Positions 6,307-15,512 of a DNA stretch of 64,000 nucleotides are shown here, piece by piece (positions within the stretch are counted from its first letter, which is position 1; the number at the start of each line of letters is the position of its first letter). The DNA lies in contig NZ_JPME01000008.1 of assembly GCF_000732605.1 (NCBI RefSeq), positions 1 to 64,000 on the forward strand, in the 5' to 3' direction. The notes under the pieces are model-generated. The model was not told the DNA's origin, made no database searches, and saw only the letters and a list, made by a program, of their open reading frames with translations. This DNA comes from Lacrimispora celerecrescens. Lineage in GTDB: Bacteria > Bacillota > Clostridia > Lachnospirales > Lachnospiraceae. Made by a program: the position numbers and the translations under genes.

Positions 6307-8190
6307 CTACAGTTCTTTCACCCAGACCTTCACCTGCCCCTGGAACCCTATGGTCACTTTATCTTCTTCCAGAAGTATCTTAGGACGTTTATCCACCCAA
6401 TCCTGGGCCAACTCCGAGCGATCTCCCAGGAAGGCGGTAACCACCAGATGATCTCCCGGCTCCAAAGCAGTCTTGACCGTAGGAATTATCGTAAGGTTAT
6501 AAAACAGATTGGTATTTGGATAAGCAGTTACCAATGCGCTGTTCCCGCCCGTGTAGCTGACTGCCGCACTGACTCCCCACGGGAATACTGCTGCAGTACT
6601 GTCTGGCTTCTGCTCTACCATGGCTGGCTCATATTTTCCGTTTGCAGCCCCTGACACTACATGAAAGCATTTTTCCGCTTCAATGGCAAAACCTCCGTCA
6701 GCCACATCGATCGCTTCCTCCGTATGGATCCGGTGAATTCTTACATGCCACGGTGCAAGGGGTATGATGGTTGTCTCTACCATCACTCTTGGCATAATCT
6801 CGTATTTCATATAAAGCCGGTCATCATAAATCCGGTACTCTTTCGTTCCATATCTCATCTGATAATGCTCATAGCCTGCCAAAGAGATTGCTAACGTATT
6901 GTCAAAGGCACCTTCCTCCAGTCCATGTCCTCTTGATACACTGAAGCCAAACTGATTGGAATACACGAATTTCTCATATTTCTGTTGGCAGTATCCATGA
7001 TTCTTAGAATGCTGGCCTGTCACAAATGCCATTACATGATCCTTTTCATCATGAGTGACTAACATGTGAGGCTCCGAAAGAACTTTCAGCTTATCAAAAG
7101 GATATGCTTCCGGCTCTGAGGTCCAAAATGGATGATCGTCCGGCAAAGCCAGCATGAAAAAGGTCTTAAAACCCCAGTAAGGAGAGCCTGGAGCATTATA
7201 GCGCTCGCTCATGTATAGATTGGGGTATCCATAGCCAATGGAGAGAACACCGGAAGGCTCAAATATTGGCCGGGCCATCCAGGTTTCTAAGTTTCTCAGC
7301 GCCAGATTCTTCATGATCCCGTATCCCGGCCCTTCCATTCCGGCAAAGCCCATGGCGGAAAAATATGCCCCATGAGCAAAGCGGTAGGTTAAACTCCTGC
7401 CAAAGGGAATTTCATTGCCGTCATTACCAAACCAATAGATAAAGGTTTTGGAAAATTCCTGTGCCCGCTCTTTTAACTTTTCCGACAATTCAGGCTCATT
7501 GTTTTCCATAAAACCGGCATAAATCAGGGCATAAAACTGAATGGCAAAAGGAATGTAGTAGTCCACCTGGCCCGGATTGCCATCATAATACCAGCCCTCC
7601 CTGGTATAGCAGTCTTCTATGACCTTGAAATCATCCTCCATGCACGCCTCAGACCAGGGAAGCCCTAAATGGCAGAAGGTCATATTCACCAGTATCCTGA
7701 AAAAACGCCAGTTATTCGGATGAACCTTCTTTTCATTGATTTGATTCAGCCACTGGTACAAATGACTTTTCTGATCTTTTGTGAGCGGCTCCCAGAATTT
7801 ATCAGGAGACAGGCTGATGGCTACGGCAAGGGAGGCCATCTCCACCATCTTCTGATCATAATCATTCAGACTTCCCCAATATTCCTCATGATCTGGGTCC
7901 GTTCCATGGATCAGACCGGCCTGATAGATTGCCAGCCACTCTTCGCTCTCTTTTTTAAGATCCGGAGAAAGCCCTTTGTCTCCTCCGCCCCACAGGGCAC
8001 CAAGCCCCCAGAGTACTCTGGCAAATCCCTCCATTCGGGCCGCCTTTTCCCCGTAATGAGCCGCAGTATTGCCCACGTGAAGCCAGGCACAGCCCGGGCT
8101 GAACATAGGCTTCAGTGGCCGGACCATTTCTAGCAGCAAAGCTGCCGCATCATTTCTATCTTTCAATTTCTTCTGCTCTATTTGAAACAT
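6307..8190 (-). CDS. DUF2264-domain protein, putative glycosidase of acidic oligosaccharides
   Basis: This 627-residue cytoplasmic protein has no signal peptide. The N-terminal two-thirds is an alpha/alpha-barrel-like region with the DUF2264 signature (ARMEGFARVLWGLG at about 52-65, YDGNPGQVDYYIPFAIQFY around 200). The rest is beta-rich. DUF2264 proteins occur in carbohydrate loci. I recall family members being tied to uronic-acid glycosidase activity, but the residue evidence here does not prove this. It is the last gene of the lyase-regulator-transporter-GH88 run, 47 bp after GH88, which supports a role in degrading imported uronate-containing sugars. Confidence 0.82.
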   Translation of the reverse strand: MFQIEQKKLKDRNDAAALLLEMVRPLKPMFSPGCAWLHVGNTAAHYGEKAARMEGFARVLWGLGALWGGGDKGLSPDLKKESEEWLAIYQAGLIHGTDPDHEEYWGSLNDYDQKMVEMASLAVAISLSPDKFWEPLTKDQKSHLYQWLNQINEKKVHPNNWRFFRILVNMTFCHLGLPWSEACMEDDFKVIEDCYTREGWYYDGNPGQVDYYIPFAIQFYALIYAGFMENNEPELSEKLKERAQEFSKTFIYWFGNDGNEIPFGRSLTYRFAHGAYFSAMGFAGMEGPGYGIMKNLALRNLETWMARPIFEPSGVLSIGYGYPNLYMSERYNAPGSPYWGFKTFFMLALPDDHPFWTSEPEAYPFDKLKVLSEPHMLVTHDEKDHVMAFVTGQHSKNHGYCQQKYEKFVYSNQFGFSVSRGHGLEEGAFDNTLAISLAGYEHYQMRYGTKEYRIYDDRLYMKYEIMPRVMVETTIIPLAPWHVRIHRIHTEEAIDVADGGFAIEAEKCFHVVSGAANGKYEPAMVEQKPDSTAAVFPWGVSAAVSYTGGNSALVTAYPNTNLFYNLTIIPTVKTALEPGDHLVVTAFLGDRSELAQDWVDKRPKILLEEDKVTIGFQGQVKVWVKEL

Positions 8191-8237
8191 CTTCCGCTTC
8201 CTTCCCTATTCCTTCAGACCTTTCGTATATATTTCCG

Positions 8238-9359
8238 TTACCAGATCATGAACGATTTATCCATCAGCCTTAAGATTCCTTCCACAAAGAAGTAGTCGCC
8301 ATAGATGATCGGAACATGGGTTTCCTCCTCTTTGTGATATGCAGCCGTGCCATATTGAAGAATGCCGTCTTCCTCTTCCTTCCAGTTGCAGAAATCCTTT
8401 TCCAGTTTCTTCAGTATTTTTACCCCATTTTCATAGTAAAGGTTCTTTTCCAGTTCCGGTACCAGCTCCGCAATCTCCAGCATGCCGCAGGCAGCGCAGG
8501 CAGAGGCAGTGGTATCCCACTGAACCGGCTCTTTGGGAGCTCTGAAGTCTACCAGGGAAACATAATCCGTCATCGCTACATTGGCAATGAAATAGTGTGC
8601 CACTTTTTTAGCCGCCATTAAATATTCTTCCTTGCCCGTATGTCTGAACGCCAATGCAAAGCCGTAGATAGCCCATGCCTGGCCTCTGGTCCAGGAGGAG
8701 CCCTGGGAATATCCCTGGCCTTCCGGCTTTTCCAGTACTTCACCTGTGACCGGATCCAGAACCGCAATATGATTGCAGGAGCCATCTTCTCTTACCAGCA
8801 CACGGAGAGCCGTGTCCGCATGACGGTTTGCAATCTCCGCAAATCTGGGATCTCCCAGTTCATCGGACGCCCAGTAAAGCAGAGAGATATTCATCATACA
8901 GTCCACGATCATCCAGCCTGTACGGTCTAAATTCCATGCACGGATGAAATTACCTGATACATTGAACCGTCCCGCCAGAATCGTGGCCGCATGAATGGCT
9001 CTTGACCTGGATTCCGGATTTCCAGTCAGGCGGTAATTCGCCACTGCTGTGTGCAGCCACATAAATCCCACATCATGATGGAGACCTTCAAATCGGCGAA
9101 GAGCTTCATCTAACGTAACCTCTGTCTTTTCGGCATATTCCTGATAGATCTTATTGCCGGTAGTCTGAAACATCTGCCACATCATACCAGCCCAGAAGCT
9201 GTTCGTCCAAAAGCTTAAATTGACATCCCGCATATCCTTTTCGTAACGTCCGTTTTCTGCAATATAGGGAATCTTGTCGCCCATGCGGCTGCATTCAGCC
9301 AAAAGCTTTTTATCTATTTTCTTATAGATTTCATCTAAATTTTCAATCCACTGGTCCAC
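8238..9359 (-). CDS. Unsaturated glucuronyl hydrolase, glycoside hydrolase family 88
   Basis: The enzyme hydrates and removes the 4,5-unsaturated uronic acid left at oligosaccharide ends by polysaccharide lyases. The 373 residues carry the GH88 landmarks: NSFWAGMMW (53-61), HHDVGFMW with D96, IVDCMMN with D153 (the expected catalytic Asp pair), and SSWTRGQAWAIYG near 220. No signal peptide is present, so it acts on imported sugars. GTG 9359 is the start, with AGGCAGG upstream. GH105 is the nearest alternative, but the HDVGFM and WTRGQAWAIYG motifs favour GH88. It is embedded in the LplABC-type operon. Confidence 0.88.
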   Translation of the reverse strand: MDQWIENLDEIYKKIDKKLLAECSRMGDKIPYIAENGRYEKDMRDVNLSFWTNSFWAGMMWQMFQTTGNKIYQEYAEKTEVTLDEALRRFEGLHHDVGFMWLHTAVANYRLTGNPESRSRAIHAATILAGRFNVSGNFIRAWNLDRTGWMIVDCMMNISLLYWASDELGDPRFAEIANRHADTALRVLVREDGSCNHIAVLDPVTGEVLEKPEGQGYSQGSSWTRGQAWAIYGFALAFRHTGKEEYLMAAKKVAHYFIANVAMTDYVSLVDFRAPKEPVQWDTTASACAACGMLEIAELVPELEKNLYYENGVKILKKLEKDFCNWKEEEDGILQYGTAAYHKEEETHVPIIYGDYFFVEGILRLMDKSFMIW

Positions 9360-9403
9360 TTCATTTACCTGCCTTTCTTTCTATCAATTTGTCAGCTCTG
9401 CCT

Positions 9404-10300
9404 TTATTCTTTTACCGCACCTACCATGGTCCCCTTTGTAAAATGTTTTTGGAGGAAGGGGTAGACGCAAAGGATCGGGATCGTGGCCACCATAATGGTG
9501 GCATACTTGATGCTCATGCCAATGGCTTCCTGATCTGCCGCACCCACGCCTGTTGTCATGGAAGAGGTATCGTTTTGAACCAAAATCTCTCTTAAAATGA
9601 TCTGCAGCGGATACATCTGCCTGTCACGGATGATTGCTGACGCCCAGAACCAGGAGTTCCAGATGCTGACTCCGTAATACAGCACCATAACTGCCAAGAT
9701 CGCCTTTGAAAGGGGAATGACAATACTCATTAAAATCTTCAAATGACTGGCACCATCGATCTGTGCTGCTTCTATCAGGCTGTCTGGTATGCTTTCAAAG
9801 GAGGTCCTTAAGATAATCAGGTTCTGGGTGGTGATCATAAAGGGAATGATCAATCCCCACAAACTATTGGTTAGGTGAAGATCCTTTAAATTTAAATAAA
9901 ATGGAATCATGCCTCCTGAAAAGAACATGGTAAAAATCACGAGCATCAGGATGGGTTTCTTAAACATGACGCCTCTTCTGGATAAGAAATATGCCCCAAG
10001 GGATGTCATGATCAGATCCAGAAACACACCAATAACGAGGATGAACAGTGTATTGCCATATCCTCTTAGGATCATGGGATTCTTAAACACTTTTTTATAT
10101 GCATCAAAGCTTAAACCAAGGGGTTTCATCAGAAGGCCCGTATGTACCGTCAGCATGTTACTGTCGCTGAAAGAAGCTACCGCCACATACCATACAGGGT
10201 AGAGGCAGATAATCATAAGCACGGTGAGAAATGCATAGTTAAACACGGAAAAGGCCTTCTCTCCCTTAGAACGCTTTCTTTTGATTGCTGTTTCATTCAT
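9404..10300 (-). CDS. ABC sugar transporter permease, LplC type
   Basis: This inner-membrane subunit is of the carbohydrate CUT1/LplC class: 298 residues and six predicted helices. The cytoplasmic EAA loop 'EAAQIDGASHLKILMSIVIP' contacts the ATPase. I place the start at ATG 10300 with AAGGAGG upstream, leaving 13 bp after lplB-like. A longer frame would overlap that gene. No ATPase is encoded in the locus, so a shared MsmX-type ATPase elsewhere is expected. Confidence 0.9.
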   Translation of the reverse strand: MNETAIKRKRSKGEKAFSVFNYAFLTVLMIICLYPVWYVAVASFSDSNMLTVHTGLLMKPLGLSFDAYKKVFKNPMILRGYGNTLFILVIGVFLDLIMTSLGAYFLSRRGVMFKKPILMLVIFTMFFSGGMIPFYLNLKDLHLTNSLWGLIIPFMITTQNLIILRTSFESIPDSLIEAAQIDGASHLKILMSIVIPLSKAILAVMVLYYGVSIWNSWFWASAIIRDRQMYPLQIILREILVQNDTSSMTTGVGAADQEAIGMSIKYATIMVATIPILCVYPFLQKHFTKGTMVGAVKE

Positions 10301-10313
10301 GACTGTTTCCTCC

Positions 10314-11240
10314 TTACCACAGACTGGTCTCACTGTAGCGCTTTGACAGCCGATTAGCAAAGATCAGCAAACCAAAGTTAATCACCGAGTTAAAAAGACC
10401 GATCGCCGTGGAATAGCTCCAATCCTGCTCTAAAAGTCCCACACGATATACATAGGAAGAAATAATATCCGCCGTATCATAAGTTGCAGGGTTATATAAA
10501 AGGATGGTTTTCTCATAACCCATATTCATAAGTCCGCCAATCTTTAAGATCAGCATAATGATGATTGTGGGTGCAATTGCAGGCATTGTTACATTTAATA
10601 ACTGTTTCCATTTTCCGGCGCCGTCGATCTGGGCCGCTTCGTATAGCTGGCTGTCTACTCCCGCCAATGCGGACAGATAAATGATAGAGCTCCAGCCGAT
10701 TTCCTGCCACACGCTGGAGGCCACATAAATGGTCCGGTACAGCTTTGGATTCTGAAGCAAGGCAGAACGGGAACCTCCAAGCATAACAATGATATCATTG
10801 AATAATCCCGATGTCATGGCAAAGTTGGTCAGCATGCCCGTTACAACGATCAGGGAAATAAAATGGGGCAGATAGGTGATGGTCTGCGCCACACTTTTGA
10901 ATTTTTTACTTCTGACTTCATTTAAGAGAAGTGCCAGGATGATCGGAGCAGGGAAACCGAAAATCAGATTATAAAGGCTTAAGAGAATGGTGTTTTTGAT
11001 CAGTCTTACAAAATAAATGCTTTTGAAAAAACGGTTAAAATTCTCAAGTCCAACCCATGGGCTGCCGTTCACACCAAGCCTTGGGGTATAATCCTTAAAT
11101 GCAATGATAGCTCCATACATGGGCTTATAATGAAACATGATGTAGAAAATCAAAACAGGCAAAACCAAAAGGTACAAAGAACGATTCCTTTTCCAATCCT
11201 TTGCTGCCCGGTATCTGAAACTACTTTTTTCTTTATTCAT
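10314..11240 (-). CDS. ABC sugar transporter permease, LplB type
   Basis: This 308-residue partner permease has six helices. The N-terminal 'LPVLIFYIMFHYKPMYGAII' and the 'GLENFNRFF' element are typical of LplB/YtcP-family proteins. The EAA loop reads YEAAQIDGAGKWKQLLNVT. AGAGGT precedes the ATG. It follows the binding-lipoprotein gene after a 148-bp gap containing a stable hairpin and is tightly followed by the LplC-type gene. Confidence 0.9.
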   Translation of the reverse strand: MNKEKSSFRYRAAKDWKRNRSLYLLVLPVLIFYIMFHYKPMYGAIIAFKDYTPRLGVNGSPWVGLENFNRFFKSIYFVRLIKNTILLSLYNLIFGFPAPIILALLLNEVRSKKFKSVAQTITYLPHFISLIVVTGMLTNFAMTSGLFNDIIVMLGGSRSALLQNPKLYRTIYVASSVWQEIGWSSIIYLSALAGVDSQLYEAAQIDGAGKWKQLLNVTMPAIAPTIIIMLILKIGGLMNMGYEKTILLYNPATYDTADIISSYVYRVGLLEQDWSYSTAIGLFNSVINFGLLIFANRLSKRYSETSLW

Positions 11241-11309
11241 CTATCATACCTCTTTTCATTCATTCTAGCTGCAGATAACGATACAGACTGCTGCATTTCC
11301 GGACAGACC

Positions 11310-11360
11310 GCCGCCAGGTTCCTACGGTTCAGGATTCCCTGTCCATTAAAACCTGGCGGC
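11310..11360 (-). other. Intercistronic stem-loop between binding protein and permease genes
   Basis: GCCGCCAGGTT pairs perfectly with AACCTGGCGGC (11 bp, 29-nt loop). No T-run follows on the minus strand, so it is not a classic terminator. A stable 3' stem after the binding-protein gene commonly protects that part of the mRNA, giving more binding protein than permease. Confidence 0.55.
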
Positions 11361-11388
11361 TTTGTCTTTCCTGTAAAGGAACGATCAA

Positions 11389-13050
11389 TTATCTTGAATT
11401 GTAACGGTCTAAGGCTGCGTTCTCGATATCTAATGCTTCTTCCAGGTTCATATTCTTAATGTTGGTTACATAGGTATCAAAATTATCCAGGCTCTCTGTA
11501 CCAAAGATGAATTTAAGTGTCATTTCGTCTCTGTATGTATTGATTTCATTCATAATGGTAGAGAATTCCTTGCTCTCATCCGATGTAGGTGTAACCGGAA
11601 GCATAATATGCTTCTTTCCATTGTGAGCTCCCCACACTTCAGGAGTTTCCTTCTGTGAATCCATGGTGTAATACTGCTCTAAGTAACGTACATCCTGTAC
11701 AAGTGGTCCATTATAGCAGCCACGGAACCATGCAGCCATTGACTGGGAAACAGGAAGACCATCAGGATTCTTCATAATCAGGTCCGTATAAGTAGGATAT
11801 CCGTTTTCCATTGTGTAGGATTCGCCTTCTACACCAAAGTTGAACATCATATGGCCTGCTTCTCCATAAGCGAAGTCAAGAAGTCTTGCAGCGCGCTCCA
11901 CATCCTTGCAGGAGGTGGTGATTGCTACGCTGGCTCTGCCTGAGAATGGAAGCTCGATCCAGCCAAACTCCGGTCTTGCTCCTTTTTCAAGAGATGGGGA
12001 AGGAGCTGCCTTTAACATGTATTCCGGTGTTGTCTTTACTGCTGCGCTGATCCAGGTACCCATACGGCTTCCTGCCTGGCCCATAGAAGCACCGGACTGG
12101 CCGTTGGTCATCTTTGCCGCAACCTGATCGGATCCCATGCTGGCAAGGTCAGGATCAATGAGCCCTTCCTTATACCACTGAGCCATTGTTGTCAGATACT
12201 GCTTATATCCTTCTTCTACGGCACCAAAGTGAGCCTTGCCGTCATCACCTAAGTAAAAGCCTCTGCTGGAATTAAATGCAAAGAGGAATGGGTTGCTGTC
12301 TAAATACTGAGGATTGGTATATTCAAAGGTATAAGGAGCGGTAGCACCCTTCTTCTCTTTGAATGCAGTCAATACATCATGCCACTCATCAATTGTCGTA
12401 GGAACATCCATGTTCAGTTCCTTCAGCCAGTCTTCCCGAAGCATCAAACCAATGGTATTGCAAAGCTTCTCATCACCTCTGATAAATGGGAACACATAAT
12501 AATGACCTTCATCCGTCTTAATCATCTTATCGATATCAGGGTTTTCTTCTAAATATTTAAGGATGTTGGGACAATATTTCTGGAATACATCATTTAATGA
12601 AATAATGACGCCATCTTTAATCGCTTTTTCCGGGCCGCCAGGATAATCCGCGGTCCAGCTGTATTCCATCATATCAGGAAGATTGCCGTCCGCCATGATC
12701 AGTCCAAACTGCTGCTTTGTCTGGCCCACCGGCGGATGCTGGTATTCTACATCAACACCTGTATCCTTGGCCCATTCCTTAGCAAATGGGGTATCACCCA
12801 GGTTGGCATAGTTGGCAGCCACGGTACTGGTAAGCTCGCACCAGTATGTCAGCTTATCTCCTGATGCCATTGGATAGGAAAATTCTGCTGCTGCCTCCTT
12901 TGTTCCTGCTTCTGTTTGTGCTTCCGTGGCAGCACCTCCCCCTGCCGTGGTAGCTGTCGTATCCGCTGTTTTGCTCCCGCATCCTGCTAACGCCATGGAA
13001 GCTGTCGCTGCTGCCAGCATCAGAGATACTAATTTCTTACTTCTTTTCAT
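11389..13050 (-). CDS. Extracellular sugar-binding lipoprotein (LplA/LipO type)
   Basis: This 553-residue solute-binding protein captures the oligosaccharide for the two permeases. A lipoprotein signal with LAGC puts the lipidated cysteine at 24, followed by a Thr/Ala-rich linker to about residue 55. The mature part has family 1 features such as MADGNLPDMMEYSW and DFAYGEAGHMMFNFG, the latter conserved in LipO proteins. The ATG follows GGAGGAG. It is the first transporter gene downstream of the AraC-type regulator and is probably transcribed from its own regulated promoter at about 13.1 kb. Confidence 0.9.
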   Translation of the reverse strand: MKRSKKLVSLMLAAATASMALAGCGSKTADTTATTAGGGAATEAQTEAGTKEAAAEFSYPMASGDKLTYWCELTSTVAANYANLGDTPFAKEWAKDTGVDVEYQHPPVGQTKQQFGLIMADGNLPDMMEYSWTADYPGGPEKAIKDGVIISLNDVFQKYCPNILKYLEENPDIDKMIKTDEGHYYVFPFIRGDEKLCNTIGLMLREDWLKELNMDVPTTIDEWHDVLTAFKEKKGATAPYTFEYTNPQYLDSNPFLFAFNSSRGFYLGDDGKAHFGAVEEGYKQYLTTMAQWYKEGLIDPDLASMGSDQVAAKMTNGQSGASMGQAGSRMGTWISAAVKTTPEYMLKAAPSPSLEKGARPEFGWIELPFSGRASVAITTSCKDVERAARLLDFAYGEAGHMMFNFGVEGESYTMENGYPTYTDLIMKNPDGLPVSQSMAAWFRGCYNGPLVQDVRYLEQYYTMDSQKETPEVWGAHNGKKHIMLPVTPTSDESKEFSTIMNEINTYRDEMTLKFIFGTESLDNFDTYVTNIKNMNLEEALDIENAALDRYNSR

Positions 13051-13141
13051 GTTGCTCCTCCTAATAAATGAATTTACTTGCTTCTTGCTGTAACATTATC
13101 ATATCATCTTATTTTCATAAAAATATATAGAAAAAACAGTA

Positions 13142-13202
13142 AATCCATATGCAATTTTTTAAAACCGCATATGGATTTTCTCAACTGGATGTGCAATATT
13201 TA
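13142..13202 (-). promoter_or_regulatory. Candidate AraC-regulator operator upstream of the transporter operon
   Basis: AAATCCATATGC (13142-13153) and GCATATGGATTT (13168-13179) form a 12-bp inverted repeat. Next to it CTCAACTGGATGTGCAATAT (13181-13200) matches 17 of 20 bases of a site upstream of the lyase gene (16705-16724). Both lie 70-150 bp ahead of start codons in the same locus, which suggests a shared regulator site. Confidence 0.55.
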
Positions 13203-15464
13203 GTTTTTCTTTTTTAACTGCCCTGGAGTGAATCCCATTTTTTTCTTAAAGACTCGGATAAAGCTTCCGCTGTCCCGAAATCCCACCATCTGAGCTACCT
13301 CCACGACGCTGTGGTCTTCTCTTAACAGCCGCTCTGCTTCCGCCAAACGGAACTTGTTGATATAATCCAAAAGGCTTTCCTGGGTCTGCTTTTTATAAAT
13401 CGTTGATAAATAGGCCGGTGTCATACCAAAAGATTGCCCTACCATGGAGATATTTAAATCAGGGTCCTGATAATTCTCCTGGATATAGGCCTGTACCTTT
13501 TTGCTGAGCTTGTTGTCATTCTCTTCTTCTCTCTGAAGGCTTTCTATCTTATCACAAATCTGATCCACCAGCTTGCCGAACCGGCGCTTTAATTCTCCAA
13601 CAGGCAGCCTGGCTGATAAATCCTTTGAGAAATTAAACTCCGACGAGAAATTATGATATCCTCCTTCATCTGCGCCCTTTAACAACGTTCCCATCATATC
13701 ATAGATCAGGCAGCGGCATACATCGATGGATATTCCATCGATGATATTTTCATCAAATGCCCCGCCAATGGCCTCTTTTGCCACATCTGCGTGACCAGTT
13801 TTAATGGCATTGATGATCCTCTGCTCCGTATCAATGGAATACCGGTATTTTTTCTGTACATTCTTTACATCACAGTATACAATTAAATCTGTATTAAGAA
13901 GTTCTACATATTCCCCAATCTCACAAGCTTCCATATAAGACAGGTGGATTCCCTCCAGGCCTTCATGGATATCTCCCACCAGAGCTGTTACAGCAAATTC
14001 AAATTTGTCTTCTGTCATCTGCATAAGAGTCTCAACCAGCTCAATCAGCTTTTCCTGATATTCCTTACCGTCAGCCGGAAGGCCCACGACAGCGGCCAGC
14101 CGTTCTCCGATCTCAACGGTCTCAATATGAAAATAATCAAGAACCAATTCTTCAAAGATATTCTTTAAAATGAATCTGCGCAGCGCATATTCACCCGCCA
14201 GTTCCCGATCCGCATCCGCCTTTCTCTGACCTACATCAAAGATAATGACTGCGTTAAAACCCAGTCCTACCTTGATGTTGTAATTCTCCAGGGTTTCCTT
14301 CATGTGCTCCATGTCATAAGGGTATTCCAGCACCTTTAAGAGTGTATAAAGCCTCAGGCTCTTTTGGCTGTCTGCCAGCAAAAGCCTGGTATCCGTGTGC
14401 TCTTTGAAAAATTGCTCTGACTGCTGCCTCAGCCACTGGTATTCGTTCTCTCCCTTAGAAGGCTTTCTGCCTCCCTGGCCCATAAAAATCTCAAGCAGGC
14501 TTCTGATCGGATTATAATTCTTCTTTGTCATGTAATAAGAAAATGCAGACCCCATAAAAATGCATGCAAAAAGGCCCACCATGGCATACTTTTGAATATC
14601 CCTGGCATTTTTCTCTATGATCGACTGAGGAATCAGCATGACATACTTCCATTCCAGATTTTCAGATTCCCGTACAAAGGTGCTGTATGGCTCATCTAAA
14701 AGCTTCCTGTCCACGTAGTTGCCTGCCGGCAGTGAATCATAATCCAGACTCAATTTTTCCGGCACTTCCCCTGTCTGGGCTATGACCTGGTTCTTGCTAT
14801 TAATGATAAGAAGAAACATCCTCTTATCCCACAGCATGGATTCCATGGTCTTCTTTAATGCTGTTAAATTCATGGAAACCCCTGCCGTGAAATTACGGGG
14901 ACCTCCCATGACGGAATTGATATCGCTCATGGTAAAGATCAGCTTGTTCTCCCCATTGCACCTGACCAGATTAAGTGTATCCCAAAAATGAGGAGCATCC
15001 AGGTATTTTTCAAATTCCTGTATCCTGTATTCCGAATTATCACAATAAAGGTCATAATACATCTCTATGGACATATTGCCCTTAATGCTGCACACCGCAC
15101 GAAGGCGATTAAAGTAAACAAATATATCATCAACAAACTTTTCCGATAAATTGTTCTTTGATAGATCCTGATACAGATAGTACATCATAAGCCTGTTCTC
15201 AGGACTTAATTCTCCCTTTACCGAAGCCAGCTCTTCTACCTTGGAATTCATGGCCACGCTGTTGGTGACCTTGATGACCTCCTCCACCTTATAATCCAGT
15301 TCCCGCTGAACCATTGTCAGCAAATTGTCATTCATCTTATCCGTCTGGCTCTTAGTAACCCCCAGCGCAAGCCAGTAAATCACACCGCCTGCCAGAATGG
15401 GAATCGCCAAAATCCCCAGATAAGACAGAAACATATTGAGATATACCCCTAATTTTTTCTCCAT
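13200..15464 (-). CDS. Membrane-bound AraC-family transcriptional activator
   Basis: At 754 residues, this protein has an N-terminal transmembrane helix (about 12-34), an extracellular sensor region to about 285, a second helix (about 290-312), a cytoplasmic linker and a C-terminal AraC/XylS domain (about 652-754) with two helix-turn-helix units (NISMVGQSFGMTPAYLSTIY; VVEVAQMVGFRDSGSFIRVF). Such one-protein sensor-regulators are the usual controllers of LplABC-type loci in Firmicutes. It is likely to sense the sugar outside and activate the adjacent operon. Its gene lies between the lyase-like gene and the transporter. Confidence 0.9.
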   Translation of the reverse strand: MEKKLGVYLNMFLSYLGILAIPILAGGVIYWLALGVTKSQTDKMNDNLLTMVQRELDYKVEEVIKVTNSVAMNSKVEELASVKGELSPENRLMMYYLYQDLSKNNLSEKFVDDIFVYFNRLRAVCSIKGNMSIEMYYDLYCDNSEYRIQEFEKYLDAPHFWDTLNLVRCNGENKLIFTMSDINSVMGGPRNFTAGVSMNLTALKKTMESMLWDKRMFLLIINSKNQVIAQTGEVPEKLSLDYDSLPAGNYVDRKLLDEPYSTFVRESENLEWKYVMLIPQSIIEKNARDIQKYAMVGLFACIFMGSAFSYYMTKKNYNPIRSLLEIFMGQGGRKPSKGENEYQWLRQQSEQFFKEHTDTRLLLADSQKSLRLYTLLKVLEYPYDMEHMKETLENYNIKVGLGFNAVIIFDVGQRKADADRELAGEYALRRFILKNIFEELVLDYFHIETVEIGERLAAVVGLPADGKEYQEKLIELVETLMQMTEDKFEFAVTALVGDIHEGLEGIHLSYMEACEIGEYVELLNTDLIVYCDVKNVQKKYRYSIDTEQRIINAIKTGHADVAKEAIGGAFDENIIDGISIDVCRCLIYDMMGTLLKGADEGGYHNFSSEFNFSKDLSARLPVGELKRRFGKLVDQICDKIESLQREEENDNKLSKKVQAYIQENYQDPDLNISMVGQSFGMTPAYLSTIYKKQTQESLLDYINKFRLAEAERLLREDHSVVEVAQMVGFRDSGSFIRVFKKKMGFTPGQLKKKN

Positions 15465-15512
15465 AACCCTACCCTTTACTTTTCATTGCCTAAATAATAT
15501 CATACTTAACCC

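Noticed and set aside
7669-8133. Plus-strand open frame of 154 codons inside the DUF2264 gene
   Set aside because: It is a shadow of the minus-strand gene with no homology or start signals. Other long antisense frames in the window were rejected for the same reason.
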